Source of the DNA: CAYFJO01 sp964343305
GTDB taxonomy: Bacteria; Planctomycetota; Planctomycetia; Pirellulales; Pirellulaceae
Reading direction: 5' to 3'
Assembly: GCA_964343305.1 (NCBI GenBank)
Contig: CAYFJO010000061.1
Coordinates: 1-35,703 of the forward strand
Length of the DNA: 35,703 nucleotides
Shown here: positions 1-6,134 of the stretch, piece after piece
Position numbering within the stretch: position 1 is the first letter of the stretch
How the letters are laid out: each line of letters begins with the position of its first letter
Translations under genes and position numbers: made by a program
Notes under the pieces: model-generated
Databases searched by the model: none
What the model was told of the DNA's origin: nothing
What the model saw: only the letters and a program-made list of their open reading frames with translations

Positions 1-2
1 CA

Positions 3-254
3 GCGGTCCGCCCGTACGAGAATATCCCCCCCAAAGATCTCGTTAAGCAGTGGCTCGCTAATGCCGATGAGCGACTAACCTACGAGCGGTTCCTCTTTCT
101 TGGGGATCGATTCACCGAACAACAATGGATTGAGGATTCACTATCCGATCTCGGGTCTCGTCTTTCAAGTGTGCGATCATATATCGTGCCGCGGGATGGG
201 GCTTTGCCAAATTCCCTCTGGAAAGCTATACCCCGAATCAACTTTATACTCTAG
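3..254 (+). CDS. 3' end of an unidentified reading frame, ending in an amber stop
   Basis: The frame is open from the window edge to a TAG at 252-254 and reads like real protein (for example YENIPPKDLVKQWLANADE and LPNSLWKAIPRINFIL). The function is not recognised. The same frame stays open after the TAG, with protein-like sequence such as GRNAVTFVGFGEVDDATP, straight into the coding region starting at 354. Two readings are possible. Either this is the C-terminus of a separate upstream gene, or it is the N-terminal half of the nucleotidyltransferase-like gene split by a nonsense codon. The second is favoured because the phase is unbroken and no ribosome binding site is visible before 354. The 5' end lies outside the window. 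Confidence 0.55.
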   Translation, partial: AVRPYENIPPKDLVKQWLANADERLTYERFLFLGDRFTEQQWIEDSLSDLGSRLSSVRSYIVPRDGALPNSLWKAIPRINFIL

Positions 255-353
255 CGTGACCCGAAAGGCCGAAACGCCGTCACATTTGTCGGATTCGGAG
301 AGGTTGACGACGCCACTCCATCGGGTTCACCGTCAAAAGATCAGGCGACGAAT

Positions 354-1925
354 TTGGCGGTGATGATCTACGGAGACAAAGTATACAACGCAGCAAGGAA
401 GTATTACATGCGGTTCCTTAGACAAGGTCAATCGGTCGCAATTCAGTCCACCGCAGAGCAAAAAGCCCTATTTCAGGATACACTCGTTTCGCAAAAAACG
501 TTAGGTGCGCTCGACCGATTAATGTGGCTAGGCGGCGCTTACGGCAGTGAAAATGATGGGCCCATCTTACATGTCGGAGTTTTTGGGAAACTCGCCCTAA
601 CACTCAACCGTACGTACCCGGGAAAGTATCCCCAGGATCACGAAACAGACATTGACATCATGGTAATCGTGAAAACTGGATTTTGCGAGGAAGCCAGGAG
701 CATCATTCGTACAGAGTTCAATGACACTACCACTTGGGAGTTGGAATGGGTTCGTGATCCAACCAAATTCTACAATCGCCGAACGACGGGCAAGACTACA
801 ATTCATGTAGATGTACATGAGCAACACACCGACTACTATAGGCGGAATCCATTGCTCGGGCACTCCATATTTTCTAAGTATTTCACTTTGTACTGCGCAA
901 AAGGGCAGTTTGTTTCGAGTCTTCTCGAGGTGCCATCTCCACTGTCAGACATTTATAGTAGGGCAAATGCTGCACTACACAACAAGAAGGGCTTTGTGGA
1001 ATGTAGAGAGGCGCTGGTGCAGGGCGCAATCGCAGATATCGATTGTAGACGCGTCGCCTCAATAGTTTTACGTAATGCATATTGGGTAATTACTGGGCAT
1101 AGGCCGTTGCTAACGAAGAATGCAATTAAATACTTTCGAGAGAGTTGGGATAGCTTCTCGGTGGTTGATGAAGAGAGCGTTTCATTCGGCGATGTTGAGT
1201 GGTTATTACGTTTGGAGAGTTTCAACTACGACTCAAACGTGGATCGCGCGAAGGCGATTGCCGTCAGCCTTATTCGCACATGCATATCAGCCTGTGCGCA
1301 ATACACAGAAAACGGCAAGTTGGAGAGTGTTCGAGTCATTAGAGACCCAGTCATACGTAAGTTGGCAAATCATCAACTCGCGAAGGTTACGGATGCCATT
1401 CGGTCGTATCAAGATAGGGGTATATTCCCAATATCGAATTCCATCGATGCCCGTGATCTATCATTTGATTTAATAGGATCGGCGAATAGCGGCGACTTAA
1501 TAGTCGCATCAATGAACCTTATTGATCGCCCGTTCCTATTGGAGTCCGAGTTCACGAGTTACTTCTATGGTATTCATAGGAAGGCAATCGAGAAAACGCC
1601 CACCTTAGAGATAACGAGAATCCTAATCGTAAATGACGAGTTACGAGAATGTGATCACTATAGCGCGTATCGAAAGACACAGGAGCAAATAGGAATAAGA
1701 ATTCTTGAGTGTATGCCTGAGGTTTACAGTCGTTACTTTTCAGGGGACTTTTTGATACGGGCGTCCGATTGTGGGTCAAACTCGCACATATGTTTGTTGG
1801 GCGACGGCGATCCAAGTAACCCGGTTGATAGTTATGAGGTATCAGTAACCCACGGTGAACATGCAGAGGAGTACTATAACAAGGCCCTCGTGCTCATGGC
1901 GTTGATACGCGAAAGCGGCGAATAG
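354..1925 (+). CDS. Nucleotidyltransferase-like protein, probably missing its N-terminus
   Basis: Numbering is from the TTG at 354 (523 aa); the next candidate start is ATG at 363. Neither has a clear Shine-Dalgarno sequence. Residues 60-156 look like a polymerase-beta-type nucleotidyltransferase core: a glycine-containing turn (VGVFGKLAL, about 74-82), an acidic pair D99-I-D101 inside ETDIDIMVIV, and a third acidic strand IHVDVHE with D153. These would be the metal ligands. A helical region follows (about 170-330). The C-terminal 180 residues (IGSANSGDLIVAS, ITRILIVNDEL) look like a separate alpha/beta domain that I cannot name. The transferred group and substrate are unknown. The gene is less GC-rich than the rest of the window, which suggests horizontal acquisition. 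It lies 62 bp before the next gene on the same strand and may be co-transcribed with it. Confidence 0.6.
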   Translation: MAVMIYGDKVYNAARKYYMRFLRQGQSVAIQSTAEQKALFQDTLVSQKTLGALDRLMWLGGAYGSENDGPILHVGVFGKLALTLNRTYPGKYPQDHETDIDIMVIVKTGFCEEARSIIRTEFNDTTTWELEWVRDPTKFYNRRTTGKTTIHVDVHEQHTDYYRRNPLLGHSIFSKYFTLYCAKGQFVSSLLEVPSPLSDIYSRANAALHNKKGFVECREALVQGAIADIDCRRVASIVLRNAYWVITGHRPLLTKNAIKYFRESWDSFSVVDEESVSFGDVEWLLRLESFNYDSNVDRAKAIAVSLIRTCISACAQYTENGKLESVRVIRDPVIRKLANHQLAKVTDAIRSYQDRGIFPISNSIDARDLSFDLIGSANSGDLIVASMNLIDRPFLLESEFTSYFYGIHRKAIEKTPTLEITRILIVNDELRECDHYSAYRKTQEQIGIRILECMPEVYSRYFSGDFLIRASDCGSNSHICLLGDGDPSNPVDSYEVSVTHGEHAEEYYNKALVLMALIRESGE

Positions 1926-1987
1926 GAAATTATTCATTCGCTGGTTCTCAAATCATAGGAAAGTATTGGGGTTGATGGTTATTCGCT

Positions 1988-3022
1988 ATGTGCATTGGCA
2001 CCCAGTTGGGGAAAAAAAACATGCTGCCAATCGGATTTGCGTCTAGCGCGGAGCGGCTTTTGATTGGCGATCTTTTATACGATGCGACTCTTGAGCCTCC
2101 TTTTCCCCTGGGTGTGCCATTAGTCCGGCTAGACCATCATGAGGACGGCGGATGGACCATGCTTGATTCGCTCGCCAAGGCGGATTGGGATGAAGTGTTT
2201 TCCAAAGATATATCACGATTATGCACTTCGTACCTGGACCCAGATGCGATTGTAGCCGGTGCATACCTTCGATACCTTTTTCGTACTCACGACATTTCCG
2301 TTCTTGCCCCGGAAAACCGCATGCTGCAACACATGTACAGTGCGTCATATTGGAGTGACCATGGGGTTCCCTTTCCCAATTTGGCCCCGTGCATTAATGC
2401 GGTTGGAGAAAAAATTGAGCTTTGGCTACGTAAAAAGTACGGTCGTTTGTTGGGATTTGAAGATAGGCAGGACAAGTCACCCGAGGCGGATTTGAAACGT
2501 GCAAATGTCCTCACTAAGATGGTCGATTTAGTTGAGCCGCTACTAATCGAGCAAGAACTCCCGAACGACGTTTTGGAGCTTAATCCAAAGGTTGAGATCG
2601 AGGCGCAAACAGAATATTTTCGTCAATTCGTGCGCCGAGAATTTGAAAACAACCAAGTTGGAGTATTGGATGTTCGCACGTCTAAACGGAAAGGGACTCC
2701 ACGTGCGTATTACCCTCTATTTGATCAGCCGTTGGTTCTGCGACGGATCGCTCGAGATAAGGATATGGAGAACCATGCTCAGTACATACTTGGCGTAAAT
2801 ATGTTAGTTCGGGGGTGGGAGCAAATAAACCTCGTCGAAATAGCCGAACGTATCCAAAACAGCAACTCTGACTGGCACCCAACAGGACGAAGAGGAATCA
2901 TAGGCGCAAGTTCACCCCTTGATATTTTTGAAATAATTGAGTTGTTAGCAGTGTTTGACGTTGATGACTACCGTGATGACTTCGTTCCGTGGGCAGCATA
3001 CTCTTGGCCAAAACAAAAATGA
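1988..3022 (+). CDS. Unidentified protein with DHH-phosphoesterase-like motifs
   Basis: This is a 344-aa protein from the ATG at 1988. An alternative ATG at 2021 (residue 12) follows a GGGG stretch and may be the true start. I do not recognise the family. Visible features are LVRLDHHEDGG (D49-H50-H51), SYLDPDAIVAGAYLRYL (D84, D86) and ASYWSDHGVPF (D124, H125). They recall the DxD and DHH metal-binding motifs of DHH phosphoesterases, but the order differs from the usual one, so the comparison is tentative. There is no signal peptide or membrane segment, so it is probably cytoplasmic. Base composition matches the preceding nucleotidyltransferase-like gene, and the pair may be a small transferred module. 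Confidence 0.6.
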   Translation: MCIGTQLGKKNMLPIGFASSAERLLIGDLLYDATLEPPFPLGVPLVRLDHHEDGGWTMLDSLAKADWDEVFSKDISRLCTSYLDPDAIVAGAYLRYLFRTHDISVLAPENRMLQHMYSASYWSDHGVPFPNLAPCINAVGEKIELWLRKKYGRLLGFEDRQDKSPEADLKRANVLTKMVDLVEPLLIEQELPNDVLELNPKVEIEAQTEYFRQFVRREFENNQVGVLDVRTSKRKGTPRAYYPLFDQPLVLRRIARDKDMENHAQYILGVNMLVRGWEQINLVEIAERIQNSNSDWHPTGRRGIIGASSPLDIFEIIELLAVFDVDDYRDDFVPWAAYSWPKQK

Positions 3023-3146
3023 GTACACCCCCTTCGATTCCGTAGCCCAAGTCCGCCCGATCGAACCGTTTTGTGAAACTCGGTTTTCTATGGTTACGCT
3101 CGCGCAAATCGGCGACCTGAGACGTCCATTGATCAACCGATGATGA

Positions 3147-3529
3147 CATCATGGCGAGGTCTCGCAGATCCTCCAACCATTGGACGGCGCAGTCGTTACT
3201 GGTTTAGAGAAAGTCCAGACGCGCGTGGACAAAGGCCAACTCAAGAGGCCCGAAAAAATGGTGCTGCGGTCCAGCGCGTTTTACAACGAGACCATGGCTA
3301 ACGGTATTACGATTGGACCCTCGTGGATGGTGCACTCCAGATCATAGAACGCCCGGTGAACCTTCCTCGCGAGAAGAAGTACGAAGGTCGGTTCTTGATT
3401 CAGACCGGTGAAAGGAACATCACTGCCCAAGATGCTGTGGCGCATTACAAGGAATTGAATGAAGTAGAACGCGGCTTTCGTTCTTTGAAAGATCCACTTG
3501 AAAAATGCGTCCCATCTGGCAGGTTCTGA
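3147..3529 (+). pseudogene. Decayed IS1634-family transposase fragment
   Basis: Two frames together give the middle to late part of an IS1634-type DDE transposase. The first frame (from 3147) reads LEKVQTRVDKGQLKRPEK. After an apparent 1-bp deletion near 3259-3262 the second frame continues GAAVQRVLQRDHG, then a TAA at 3299-3301, then RYYDWTLVDGALQIIERP, YEGRFLIQTGERN and YKELNEVERGFRSLKDPLE. The TAA sits where the family has tyrosine (HGYRYYDW). The family's late catalytic Glu region (VERGFRSLKD) is present, but the normal C-terminal extension is lost after about 3520, and the N-terminal half is absent. No terminal inverted repeats were identified. It is non-functional and marks past insertion at the edge of the less GC-rich block. 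Confidence 0.85.
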
Positions 3530-3703
3530 TGCGCCCAATGACACAAAATACCACGATGTAGTGACCAACAAGAATTTCAGCCCTTACTACGCAAGGACTT
3601 ACGACGCGCACTGTCAAACATGGGTTAGTCCGAAGCTTGAAAAATCAGGGCAAACGTCGAGACCGAACAGAGCGGTTTACAGGCGTGTGCCGCACAGCCC
3701 CGA
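3530..3703. other. Gene-poor junction between two remnants
   Basis: No intact gene is visible. On the plus strand, one frame just before a TAG near 3628 reads QEFQPLLRKDLRRALSNMG, which resembles the end of a coding region but cannot be assigned. This may be another scrap of decayed mobile or host DNA. Confidence 0.3.
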
Positions 3704-3880
3704 CTATGGCTCGCCGTCCGCGATGAGCTGCCGTGCTTGGCGGGCGATCATCAAGTCTTCGCGCGTGTGGATGACCAGGATTCGCGCGTGGGAATCGCAA
3801 CTAGCGACGTCACAGTCGGGCCGGCACGTCTCGTTGCGATGGTCGTCCAGGCGCACTTCCAGACACTCGAGTCCACGGGC
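3704..3880 (-). pseudogene. ackA: C-terminal fragment of acetate kinase
   Basis: The minus-strand frame ending at the TAG complementary to 3704-3706 encodes about 58 residues matching the end of acetate kinase: GLECLEVRLDDHRNE, then ARILVIHTREDLMIARQ. The family pattern there is GL-x2-LG-x3-D-x2-RN followed by VIPTxEExxIA. Acetate kinase (ATP + acetate to acetyl phosphate) is about 400 residues. All catalytic residues lie upstream and are missing, so this piece cannot be active. Upstream similarity stops at about 3880, seven bases before the inverted repeat at 3887, so the breakpoint coincides with that element. Identification rests on motif recall, but the pattern is distinctive. Confidence 0.75.
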
Positions 3881-3886
3881 AGGAAC

Positions 3887-3923
3887 AAAGGGGTCAGGTC
3901 TCTTTTTTGGAACCGACCCCTTT
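3887..3923. repeat. REP-like inverted repeat at a gene breakpoint
   Basis: AAAGGGGTC (3887-3895) and GACCCCTTT (3915-3923) form a perfect 9-bp inverted repeat around a 19-nt centre containing a run of six T. The GGGGTCAGGTCTC word resembles repeats seen next to IS200-like (REP-associated tyrosine) transposases in other bacteria; that link is from memory. It directly abuts the truncated ackA fragment. Confidence 0.55.
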
Positions 3924-4041
3924 TCCACCTCCATTTCATCGTGAAGCTCTTTTGGAGGTTGTACCTGTTGCATGATGAAATGCGCCTATTCGCAATGGCT
4001 TGCTCCACGCACGCTACTTTTTTAGAAAAAACGCTCGGCAG

Positions 4042-4074
4042 GTGTCACAGCCCCAGTACAAGTGGTCAGAAAGC
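4042..4074 (+). promoter_or_regulatory. Shared promoter-like element, copy 1
   Basis: GTGTCACAGCCCCAGTAC is followed by AAGTGGTCAGAAAGCA, ending 31 nt before the ATG at 4106. The same element precedes the next gene at 4748. An AAAAAA tract lies about 10 nt upstream in both. TGTCACA resembles the -35 box of some ECF sigma factors (ECF41 type, TGTCACA), and the GGTC about 14 nt later could be the -10. The promoter role is inferred from position and conservation. Confidence 0.5.
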
Positions 4075-4105
4075 ACTTAACACACTTCCCATCAGGAGAA
4101 AGCAA

Positions 4106-4612
4106 ATGACTATTCTTAAACAAATGATGATCGTTGGATTGACACTCGCAGCGTCCACCAGAGGGCAAGTTGCGTCGGCCCAGTTCATCCAAGTCGACCT
4201 CGACCCACCGCAATTTTTGCTGCCCAACATCGATCAACAGCCGCTGCAACAACCGCAGTTTCGATTGATTGATCCGTTCAATCCGTTTCCCAGGCCGTTC
4301 GTTTACGGCATTCGCGGAGTGGACACTCGCGGCGGCGTAAGGGTCACTTGGGTCGAACGCGGATCGATGGCCGCACGTCAGGGGATCGAAGTTGGCGACA
4401 CGATCGCGTTCTATCGGGCCGGTGGCCGATCGAGCCGAGCGACGACGGCCGGTCTGCAATTTGCATTTGGAAACGGTCTGACCACCAACCTTTGGATTCG
4501 CGATTGGCGAACAGGGCGAATGGCCCTTCGGACTGCCGACTTTGGACTTGGTAATGGGTTTCCTGTTGGTGCGCCGATGTTCGGGCCTGTGATGGGTGTG
4601 CCGATGCCGTGA
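4106..4612 (+). CDS. Exported small protein with a PDZ-like domain
   Basis: This is a 168-aa protein. The ATG at 4106 is chosen because AGGAGA lies 7-12 nt upstream and a signal peptide follows at once (MTILKQMMIVGLTLAAS, probable cleavage near ASA-Q). The frame is open further upstream, but that part overlaps the remnants and lacks a signal peptide. Residues about 70-130 have the PDZ signature: GGVRVTWVERGSMAARQGIE followed by VGDTIAFY. This is the GV-x-V-x3-GS-x-A-x3-G-x3-GD-x-I pattern of peptide-binding PDZ domains. The N-terminal part is rich in Gln and Pro, and the C-terminus is Gly/Met/Pro-rich. No protease domain is present, so it would act only as a binding module in the periplasm or envelope. 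It shares its upstream element with the gene at 4816, so the two are probably co-regulated. A terminator lies about 80 bp after its stop. Confidence 0.75.
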   Translation: MTILKQMMIVGLTLAASTRGQVASAQFIQVDLDPPQFLLPNIDQQPLQQPQFRLIDPFNPFPRPFVYGIRGVDTRGGVRVTWVERGSMAARQGIEVGDTIAFYRAGGRSSRATTAGLQFAFGNGLTTNLWIRDWRTGRMALRTADFGLGNGFPVGAPMFGPVMGVPMP

Positions 4613-4642
4613 ATGAATGTAGCACGGAATGCCATTCAGTCT

Positions 4643-4663
4643 GGACGGATTAGCAATCCGTCC
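4643..4663. repeat. Dispersed palindromic repeat, copy 1
   Basis: GGACGGATT and AATCCGTCC flank a 3-nt AGC loop, forming a perfect 9-bp hairpin. The same palindrome recurs at 14181-14201 and 14300-14320 in other intergenic spaces. Confidence 0.7.
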
Positions 4664-4692
4664 CACAGGTAGGGCCGGAACGAGTTGGGCCG

Positions 4693-4720
4693 GAAAAGGC
4701 CGTCATTTGGCGGCCTTTTC
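4693..4720 (+). terminator. Hairpin terminator after the PDZ-like gene
   Basis: GAAAAGGCCG (4693-4702) pairs perfectly with CGGCCTTTTC (4711-4720) around an 8-nt loop. The T-rich 3' arm continues into TCATTTCTT, giving a Rho-independent form. It separates the PDZ-like gene from the promoter-like element at 4748. Confidence 0.75.
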
Positions 4721-4747
4721 TCATTTCTTGCAAAAAATTGCCGCCAA

Positions 4748-4781
4748 GTGTCACAGCCCCAGTACTAGAGGGCAGAAAGCA
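4748..4781 (+). promoter_or_regulatory. Shared promoter-like element, copy 2
   Basis: GTGTCACAGCCCCAGTAC is identical to copy 1 over 18 bases and is followed by TAGAGGGCAGAAAGCA, nearly the same as copy 1. It ends 34 nt before the ATG at 4816, a distance close to that of copy 1. It starts 27 nt after the preceding terminator, which supports a promoter role. Confidence 0.5.
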
Positions 4782-4815
4782 ACAACAAACCACTTTTTCA
4801 CGAGGGAGAGTAAAG

Positions 4816-6051
4816 ATGAAAGTCACTATCCAAACCATCGCCTTGATCGCCGTTTTAACTGTTGCCGCCACCTCCGCCCATGCTGGATACAATCTGGCCG
4901 GAGAGGTTCAACGACTCGTCGAGCTTGGCAAAAGTGCCAAGACCGAAGTCGAAGCTGACACACAATTCGCTCGTCTGAACGAAATCGCGCCCAGCGATCC
5001 GCGCGTTCATTATACCTATGCCATGGTCTTGATCGATCAACATCGTTTTGCCGAAGCCGATCGCCAGATGAAGCGCGTGACCGCACTGAACGGCAGGAAT
5101 CTCAACGCCTGGAAGGTACGCATCTGGTTGTCGGTCGTCACGAAGGATTACGACAACGCATTGTCGACCATGGAGACGCTGGTCGATCGCATGCCCGCCA
5201 AGGCCGCGTCGTCCGCGGCGGAACGAAAGTGTTGGGAGTTTGCGGCGTTCAGCGGCCAGGTGTTTGGCTACCTCGAAGGTCCGGCCAACGTCGATACCGT
5301 GAAACTGGCCGGCTACGAACAGTCCATCACGAGTTCGTTGAACGACGCTCGCCAAGCCGTGTTCAACCGGCAGCGTGACAAAGTCAATGCTCAGTTCGCT
5401 TCCGCCCGCAAGTTGATCAACGACCTGCGCCGACAAGCCGCCGCCGGCGAAATGGAAGCCCGCAAATTAGAACTGGCCAAATTGGAAAACGAACGTCAGT
5501 ACGCTTTCAACGAAATGGGGAAAATTGAGGATCTGCGAACCGAGGACCGCAAGAGCAAGGCCAACGAGCGAAACGTCCATGCATCGACGCGCGGTGAATC
5601 GAGCGGCGGCTTTGGCGGAGGCAGCGTGACTCGCTCTCGAGACGAAGAAGAGCTTGGCCCGTTCTACCGCATTCATCCGCGGCATCAGAATGAACCGAAT
5701 GCCAACGAATTTGCGGAGTTGGATCACCAATACGACCGCTATCGAGATTTCGACAGCCGTAGCGGATTCGGCGGCGGCTTCAGCGCTCGACGCGGCCTGG
5801 ACGACAGCCACTACACCGACACCAATCGCCGCGAAGAAGACTACGACGACTACCTGGCCAACAAGGAACGTGATTTGAATCAACGCCAACGCCGCATTTC
5901 TGACGAGCAATCCCGATTGGTCAAACGACCGATCATCGGCAACTCGGCGGAATTGAAAGCCTTGACGGCGAAAGCAACGGCGCTGAAAACGTACGTCACG
6001 CTGCCTGTGTCGCCCGAACGAGAGATCAGCGCTGTGCTCGCTTCCTATTGA
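4816..6051 (+). CDS. Exported TPR and coiled-coil protein
   Basis: This is a 411-aa protein. The ATG at 4816 is chosen for the GGGAGAG at 4804-4810 and the signal peptide that follows (VTIQTIALIAVLTVAATSAHA, cut near AHA-G). Residues about 30-140 look like TPR helices: DPRVHYTYAMVLIDQHRFAEADRQ, then NAWKVRIWLSVVTKDYDNAL. Residues about 185-255 are charged and heptad-like (LINDLRRQAAAGEMEARKLE), a likely coiled coil. The rest is low-complexity, with Gly-rich spacers (GGFGGGS, GFGGGFSARRG) and many Asp, Arg and Tyr. No enzyme motif is present. It probably scaffolds protein contacts in the periplasm or cell envelope. It shares its upstream element with the PDZ-like gene and ends just before a strong terminator. 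Confidence 0.75.
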   Translation: MKVTIQTIALIAVLTVAATSAHAGYNLAGEVQRLVELGKSAKTEVEADTQFARLNEIAPSDPRVHYTYAMVLIDQHRFAEADRQMKRVTALNGRNLNAWKVRIWLSVVTKDYDNALSTMETLVDRMPAKAASSAAERKCWEFAAFSGQVFGYLEGPANVDTVKLAGYEQSITSSLNDARQAVFNRQRDKVNAQFASARKLINDLRRQAAAGEMEARKLELAKLENERQYAFNEMGKIEDLRTEDRKSKANERNVHASTRGESSGGFGGGSVTRSRDEEELGPFYRIHPRHQNEPNANEFAELDHQYDRYRDFDSRSGFGGGFSARRGLDDSHYTDTNRREEDYDDYLANKERDLNQRQRRISDEQSRLVKRPIIGNSAELKALTAKATALKTYVTLPVSPEREISAVLASY

Positions 6052-6067
6052 TGTCGGCTGGAATTCG

Positions 6068-6103
6068 GAAGCCCGGCTTTTTCCAAAAGCCGGGCTTCTT
6101 TTT
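6068..6103 (+). terminator. Strong Rho-independent terminator
   Basis: GAAGCCCGGCTTTT (6068-6081) pairs perfectly over 14 bp with AAAAGCCGGGCTTC (6085-6098) around a 3-nt loop, followed by TTTTT. It ends the transcript of the TPR/coiled-coil gene. The kinase gene starts only 31 nt later. Confidence 0.9.
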
Positions 6104-6134
6104 GTACAATGCGTTTCGAAAGTGAGACGAAATC

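Noticed and set aside
100..363. 87-codon plus-strand frame starting at 100
   Set aside because: The overlapping frame that starts at 3 has far better protein-like sequence, and this one gives no recognisable pattern.
3498..3944. 148-codon plus-strand frame over the remnant region
   Set aside because: It is antisense to the acetate kinase fragment and overlaps the transposase relic in another frame; its composition is not protein-like.
5467..5910. 147-codon minus-strand frame opposite the TPR/coiled-coil gene
   Set aside because: It is a shadow of the Gly/Asp/Arg-rich coding strand with no start signal.
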